Assembly (NCBI GenBank): GCA_018053145.1
Contig: JAGPMA010000003.1
Location: forward strand, 1 to 64,000
Direction of reading: 5' to 3'
From: Oscillospiraceae bacterium
Lineage (GTDB): Bacteria; Bacillota; Clostridia; Oscillospirales; Oscillospiraceae
Length of the DNA stretch: 64,000 bases
Both the position numbers and the translations under genes were made by a program. The number at the start of each line of letters is the position of its first letter. The stretch's first letter is position 1. Positions 60,322 through 64,000 of the stretch are shown piece by piece. The notes beneath the pieces are model-generated. The model was not told where the DNA came from, ran no database searches, and was given only the letters and a program-made list of their open reading frames with translations.

Positions 60322-60999
60322 ATTAGCAGCTTAAACACATTCTGGGCCGGGCTCGATTGGTCTTATGTAACTGATAAAATAATTATAGTCATAGCTGCTT
60401 TGTTAAGCTTTACCTTCCACGAGCTTAGCCATGGCTTTGTTGCGTATAAGCTAGGGGACGATACCGCGAAAAATGCGGGAAGACTCACCCTGAACCCAAT
60501 TAAGCATATCGACGTTGTTGGGCTTATTTTAATAATAGTTTCGGGATTTGGCTGGGCAAAGCCTGTGCCTATCAATATGAATAACTTTAAAAAGCCGAAG
60601 GAAGGAATGGCAATTTCAGCGCTTGCCGGACCTGTTTCCAACTTATTGCTTGCTGCTGTTGCCCTTTTAATTTTCGGTTTTGTCGCGGCACCCTTGGGAA
60701 AAGCCGGTAGTGCCGGAGACTTTTTGCTGCAATTGCTTTATACAACAGCATATATAAACTGTGTTCTCGCCGTGTTCAACATCATTCCAATTCCGCCGCT
60801 TGACGGGTCAAAGGTTTTGTTTTCGCTCCTGCCGGAAAGAGAATATTACAAATTGATGCAATATGAACGTTACGGAATGATAATACTCCTCATTTTGGTT
60901 GTAACGCATACAATCACGCCCATTCTTACTACCGGAGTCAGCTGGGTTTTTGATGTACTATTACCTATCGCCCGGTGGTCGGCCTCTTTGGTGGCTTAA
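60322..60999 (+). CDS. Site-2 protease family (M50) membrane metalloprotease, apparent ATT start
   Basis: This is a 225-residue intramembrane zinc protease of the short YwhC-like group. Zinc ligands are in SFTFHELSHGFVAY (HExxH type, about residues 30-43) and NIIPIPPLDGSKVL (the Asp ligand, about 155-168). LAGPVSNLLLAAVALLIFG follows the SREBP-like pattern, and there are about five membrane helices. There is no ATG, GTG or TTG with a ribosome binding site: the first canonical codon, TTG 60400, would start 7 residues before HExxH and delete the first helix. An in-frame ATT at 60322 sits 7 bases after GGAGG and yields a complete N terminus. Use of ATT, known for infC, suggests low or regulated translation. 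Confidence 0.82.
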   Translation: MSSLNTFWAGLDWSYVTDKIIIVIAALLSFTFHELSHGFVAYKLGDDTAKNAGRLTLNPIKHIDVVGLILIIVSGFGWAKPVPINMNNFKKPKEGMAISALAGPVSNLLLAAVALLIFGFVAAPLGKAGSAGDFLLQLLYTTAYINCVLAVFNIIPIPPLDGSKVLFSLLPEREYYKLMQYERYGMIILLILVVTHTITPILTTGVSWVFDVLLPIARWSASLVA

Positions 61000-61049
61000 A
61001 GCCCTATCTGGACAAATCCTGTGCGCATAATCGCGCTGTGAGGAACACT

Positions 61050-61838
61050 ATGGAAAACCCCACCTTTCACCTTGAGGGCATCGTTAAAAGCAGAGATGAG
61101 ATGCAGGACTTTAGCGGGCCGCTGAACCTGATTTTGATGCTTCTTTCAAAAAACAAAATTGAAATACGCGACCTCAAAATTTCCGAAATACTTAGCCAAT
61201 ACATCGATTATATTGCAAAAATGCAGGAAATGGATTTGGACGTGGCCAGTGAATTCGTTCAAATGGCATCATATCTAGTCTACATCAAAACAAAGACGCT
61301 GCTTGTCACGGAGGAAGAGATTTCCGAAATTGAAGAGCTCATGTCTTCGCTCGAACAGCTCAAATGCAAGGAAGCCTACACCAGCATCAAGGCTATCACT
61401 CCCGAGCTTTCAAAGGCCGCGGAGCAGGGTACACTGATGTTTTCAAAAATCCCTGAGCCGCTAAGAGGGCACGGGGACAAGGCCTATCGATACAGTCATG
61501 AGCCGCAAGAGCTTCTGCTGGCGCTTATGTCAGTGGTTTCACGAGGAGAGCTTAGCCGCGACGCGGAGCACAACGGCATACTTGTTCCAAAGCGCATAAT
61601 CTACGGAGTTCGTGAAAAATGTGAGCAGCTGCTTGCCCTTTTGCAAAGCGGCAGGGTACATACATTGCAGGAGCTTTATCTTATGAGCAAGACCCGCTCA
61701 GAGGTTATAGCGACCTTTATTTCCGTGCTTGAACTTTGCAGTATGGGCAGTCTTGAAATTATTGATAACGATGGGGCACTGACAATTTCTCTGTGCGGTA
61801 CTATACCCAATGAAATACCGGAGCTTATCTCCGACTAG
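61050..61838 (+). CDS. scpA: Segregation and condensation protein A
   Basis: This 262-residue kleisin subunit of the SMC-ScpAB condensin complex has the N-terminal helices FSGPLNLILMLLSKNKIEIRD and KISEILSQYIDYI that bind the SMC neck. EFVQMASYLVYIKTKTLL follows, and the C-terminal winged helix (about 190-262, RSEVIATFISVLELC) binds the SMC head. The ATG at 61050 follows GAGGA by 5 bases. scpB follows 14 bases later. Confidence 0.95.
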   Translation: MENPTFHLEGIVKSRDEMQDFSGPLNLILMLLSKNKIEIRDLKISEILSQYIDYIAKMQEMDLDVASEFVQMASYLVYIKTKTLLVTEEEISEIEELMSSLEQLKCKEAYTSIKAITPELSKAAEQGTLMFSKIPEPLRGHGDKAYRYSHEPQELLLALMSVVSRGELSRDAEHNGILVPKRIIYGVREKCEQLLALLQSGRVHTLQELYLMSKTRSEVIATFISVLELCSMGSLEIIDNDGALTISLCGTIPNEIPELISD

Positions 61839-61852
61839 AAAGACAAAGATAA

Positions 61853-62449
61853 ATGGATGAAAAAGAACTGAAATCAACTATTGAGGCAATTCTTTTCGCT
61901 TCGGGTGAGCCTGTTCCGGCAGAAAGAATTGCGCTTGTTTTGGGGCTGGATAAAGAAGAAATACTTAAAGCCGCAAAGGCACTTGCGGATGAATACAGCT
62001 TTCAGCAGCGTGGAATACGGCTTGTACGCATGGACGAAGCCTTGCAGCTATGCAGTGCGCCGGAATATGCTCAAAGCATTTCCTTTGCGCTTGAACGCCG
62101 GAAACCACCCAAATTGAGCCAACCTGCACTTGAAGTGCTTGCAATATGCGCGTATTTTCAACCCGTAACTAGGGCCTATGTCGACCAAGTACGGGGAGTT
62201 GATAGCTCCTATACAATGGGTATTCTGCAGGAGCGTGGACTTATTGAGGTCTGCGGAAAGCTTGATGTAACGGGCAGACCTTCAATTTATAGGACCAGCG
62301 AGCTCTTTCTCCGAACGATGAGCATAACCAACTTAGGTGAGCTTCCCAAGCTTCCCGATATGAGCAGTGACGACGGAATCGCAAAGCTCGCGCAGGTAAT
62401 TGACTCGCTTAAATCAGAAGACAACGAGCAGCTCCAAATCATGAACTGA
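61853..62449 (+). CDS. scpB: Segregation and condensation protein B
   Basis: This 198-residue accessory subunit of the SMC condensin has two winged-helix domains: LKSTIEAILFASGEPVPAER at the start and LSQPALEVLAICAYFQPVT in the middle, then VDQVRGVDSSYTMGILQERG and RPSIYRTSELFLRTM. The length is normal. The ribosome binding site is weak, so it probably depends on coupling with scpA. Confidence 0.95.
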   Translation: MDEKELKSTIEAILFASGEPVPAERIALVLGLDKEEILKAAKALADEYSFQQRGIRLVRMDEALQLCSAPEYAQSISFALERRKPPKLSQPALEVLAICAYFQPVTRAYVDQVRGVDSSYTMGILQERGLIEVCGKLDVTGRPSIYRTSELFLRTMSITNLGELPKLPDMSSDDGIAKLAQVIDSLKSEDNEQLQIMN

Positions 62450-62476
62450 GATTTCGTCCCGAAAGAGGTGGAGCCT

Positions 62477-63088
62477 TTGAAAACGCTTATTGTCGTGCTT
62501 TTGGTTTTGACCGTTTTATTGCTAACGCCTTTAGGCGTCGATGGCGGTTATAACGGAAAAACCCTTATTCTTGGAATACGGATTGGTCTATTCAACATCC
62601 GTGCTTTTCCAAAAAAGAAAAAGCGCGCGAAGCCACAAAAACCAAGAAAGAAAAAACTGACAAAGCACCCTGAGGAAATTTCAAAAGCGGAGAAGAAAGC
62701 AAAAAAGCCCTTTGATATCAAAACGCTTAAGAGTTTATTAAAGCCAGTGCTCAAAGCCTTGGGGCGCTTTCGAAAAAAACTCCGGCTGAATTATCTTCGC
62801 ATACACTACACCTTTGCCACGGACGACCCCTTTAAAACCGCAATGGGTTTTGGCGCATCCTCGGCGGTAATGGGCTCTATTTTGTCACTGGTCGAAAATG
62901 CGTTTGATATCGGAGAGCGCGACATTGGCACATCTTTTGACTTTTTGAGCGATAAGCCCGTATTTGACTTCTGGATAACTACGACGATTCAGGTGTGGGA
63001 AATTCTATATATTGCAATTGCATTTGGAATAGACTACCTCAAGCTAAAACTAAAACAAAAAACAGAAGACCGTAAAGGAAAGGAATGA
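62477..63088 (+). CDS. DUF2953 family membrane protein
   Basis: This is a 203-residue protein with one N-terminal hydrophobic helix (about 3-20), a very basic Lys/Pro-rich linker (about 42-75) and a conserved C-terminal part (RLNYLRIHYTFATDDPFKTAMGFG, about 100-125; then FDFLSDKPVFDFW). DUF2953 proteins lie next to gerW (ytfJ) in spore formers and are probably sporulation-related membrane proteins. I chose TTG 62477, preceded by AGAGGTGG at 5 bases, over GTG 62468. It ends 4 bases before gerW. Confidence 0.85.
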   Translation: MKTLIVVLLVLTVLLLTPLGVDGGYNGKTLILGIRIGLFNIRAFPKKKKRAKPQKPRKKKLTKHPEEISKAEKKAKKPFDIKTLKSLLKPVLKALGRFRKKLRLNYLRIHYTFATDDPFKTAMGFGASSAVMGSILSLVENAFDIGERDIGTSFDFLSDKPVFDFWITTTIQVWEILYIAIAFGIDYLKLKLKQKTEDRKGKE

Positions 63089-63092
63089 CGTT

Positions 63093-63467
63093 ATGGAAAG
63101 ACATCCTATAGGCGACCTTACAGAGGTTACATTGTCTAAAATCAAAGAAATGGTAGATGTAAACACAATTGTGGGATCCCCCATTACAACACCCGACGGA
63201 ACAACCCTAATACCCATTTCAAAAGTAACTTTTGGCTTTGGGAGCGGCGGCTCCGATATACCCTTTAAGGACAGAGGGGGATTTGGCGGAGGCAACGGCG
63301 CAGGTGTCAAAATTGACCCTGTTGGCTTCCTTACAATCAGCGACGGCGTTGTGAAGATGCTTAACATCACCGCGCCTGCGAGCACAACAGTCGACAGACT
63401 GGTCGAGCTTATCCCCGAAATCATCGATAAGGTTGAACTGCTCATCGAGAAGCACAAGAAGGACTAA
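63093..63467 (+). CDS. gerW: Sporulation protein GerW (YtfJ)
   Basis: This 124-residue protein matches GerW, which in Bacillus is made in the forespore and is needed for normal germination. Conserved: MVDVNTIVGSPITTPDGTTL, IPISKVTFGFGSGGS, a glycine-rich loop GGFGGGNGAG and the C-terminal VDRLVELIPEIIDKVELLIE helix. AAAGGA precedes the ATG by 8 bases. It forms a unit with DUF2953. Confidence 0.94.
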   Translation: MERHPIGDLTEVTLSKIKEMVDVNTIVGSPITTPDGTTLIPISKVTFGFGSGGSDIPFKDRGGFGGGNGAGVKIDPVGFLTISDGVVKMLNITAPASTTVDRLVELIPEIIDKVELLIEKHKKD

Positions 63468-63509
63468 GAGGCCAATTGCCAAAGACTGTATAATATTGCT
63501 AACCCCAGT

Positions 63510-63556
63510 CAATAATAAGCACTGCCCAAAAAATTCAAGGGTGGTGCTTATTATTG
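63510..63556 (+). promoter_or_regulatory. 18-bp hairpin sequestering the ribosome binding site and start of the carboxypeptidase gene
   Basis: Arms 63510-63527 (CAATAATAAGCACTGCCC) and 63539-63556 (GGGTGGTGCTTATTATTG) pair over all 18 positions with two G-T pairs; the loop is 11 bases. The right arm contains the only ribosome binding site (AGGGTGG) and ends exactly at the TTG start codon. A TATAAT lies at 63489-63494, so the hairpin would be near the 5' end of the transcript. Confidence 0.8.
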
Positions 63557-64000
63557 AGAAAAGTGGCCTCGGGTATCCTCACGGCGATTCTTGTTTTTAC
63601 TTTGATTCTTCCTTGCGGCGTGTATGCCGCACCGGACAACTGCGCTTCGTCCGCAATTTTGGTACACGCAGATACCGGACAAATCCTGTATAGCAAAAAC
63701 GCCGATTCAAAAATGCTTATTGCCAGCACAACAAAGATTATGACGGCTTTGGTGGTCCTGGAAAACTGCTCTCCTGACGAACAGGTGAATATTCTTTCCG
63801 AATACACCTGCGTTGAAGGCTCCTCAATGTATTTGAAGGCTGGAGAGTCATACACAGTGCGAGACCTTCTTTACGGAATGCTGCTAGTTTCGGGCAACGA
63901 CGCGGCAACGGCTCTGGCCTTCCATTGCGGAGGCAGCATTGAAGGCTTTGCCGAGATGATGAACGCAAAGGCTCGCAAAATGGGGCTAGTGAATTCCTCC
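63554..64000 (+). CDS. dacF: D-alanyl-D-alanine carboxypeptidase (S11 family), 3' end outside window
   Basis: The visible 149 residues start at TTG 63554 with a signal peptide (about 1-25, RKVASGILTAILVFTLIL, cleavage near VYAAP). The penicillin-binding serine protease domain follows: ILVHADTGQILYSKNAD, the catalytic SxxK as ASTTKIMTAL (Ser near residue 58), and SGN in LLVSGNDAATALAFHCGG (about 115-130). The KTG motif lies beyond the window. This enzyme trims pentapeptides of peptidoglycan at the outer face of the membrane. Its position next to gerW and DUF2953 suggests the sporulation type DacF/DacB. The start is buried in a strong hairpin, implying translational control; GTG 63563 has no ribosome binding site. 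Confidence 0.88.
   Translation, partial: MRKVASGILTAILVFTLILPCGVYAAPDNCASSAILVHADTGQILYSKNADSKMLIASTTKIMTALVVLENCSPDEQVNILSEYTCVEGSSMYLKAGESYTVRDLLYGMLLVSGNDAATALAFHCGGSIEGFAEMMNAKARKMGLVNSS

Overview
The window looks like the chromosome of a spore-forming, anaerobic, low-to-mid GC Firmicute of the class Clostridia, most likely of the Oscillospiraceae/Ruminococcaceae type. The evidence is the strong GGAGG ribosome binding sites, the rimP-nusA-rnpM-ylxQ-infB-rbfA-nrnA-truB-ribF order, NfnAB, a PPi-type phosphofructokinase, RqcH, DUF4364, GerW and a SigG fragment. Placement below class level is inference.

Positions 1 to about 9,190 are accessory DNA. They begin with a three-gene cassette: a large HerA/FtsK-superfamily ATPase, a protein with LPDDSG/LPDEAG repeats ending in a GH-E type HNH nuclease toxin domain, and an ankyrin-repeat protein that is probably its immunity partner. 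The genes overlap by 4 bases each, so they are probably co-translated. Next come remnants of a conjugative element (VirD4 coupling protein, Maff2 small membrane protein) and an excisionase-integrase pair that abuts the 3' end of a tRNA-Arg(CCT). A decayed second tRNA-Arg and a truncated sigG lie beyond the junction. The cassette is the best candidate in the window for an undescribed system: a contact or secretion toxin with its own pumping ATPase, carried on a mobile element.

From about 9,800 onward the window is core chromosome. birA-bioY sit behind a BirA operator and are followed by pepD, a DEDD exonuclease, uppP, ftsK/spoIIIE, mrnC and rqcH. Then come cell-surface and unknown genes, asnA, an S66 peptidase, a DUF3048 lipoprotein, nfnAB and a divergent coaX. 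The translation/transcription operon (30.2-38.2 kb) follows, then the glycolytic pair pfp/fba.

After fba lies a P-type ATPase homologue that has lost its phosphorylated aspartate and other catalytic motifs. Next are a CmpB-like/HD-GYP membrane fusion, a lipid kinase, tRNA-Ser(GGA) and a CheX plus receiver-CheX pair. They are followed by a small basic protein with an unusual leader, an EamA permease, a catalase and a membrane protein of unknown role. The right end holds proteostasis genes (tig, clpP, clpX, lon, ysxC), then an M50 protease that appears to use an ATT start, scpA, scpB, DUF2953, gerW and a partial D-Ala-D-Ala carboxypeptidase. The ribosome binding site and start of that last gene are buried in an 18-bp hairpin. 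Many convergent gene pairs share bidirectional terminators, and several promoters match the consensus well with 17-base spacers.
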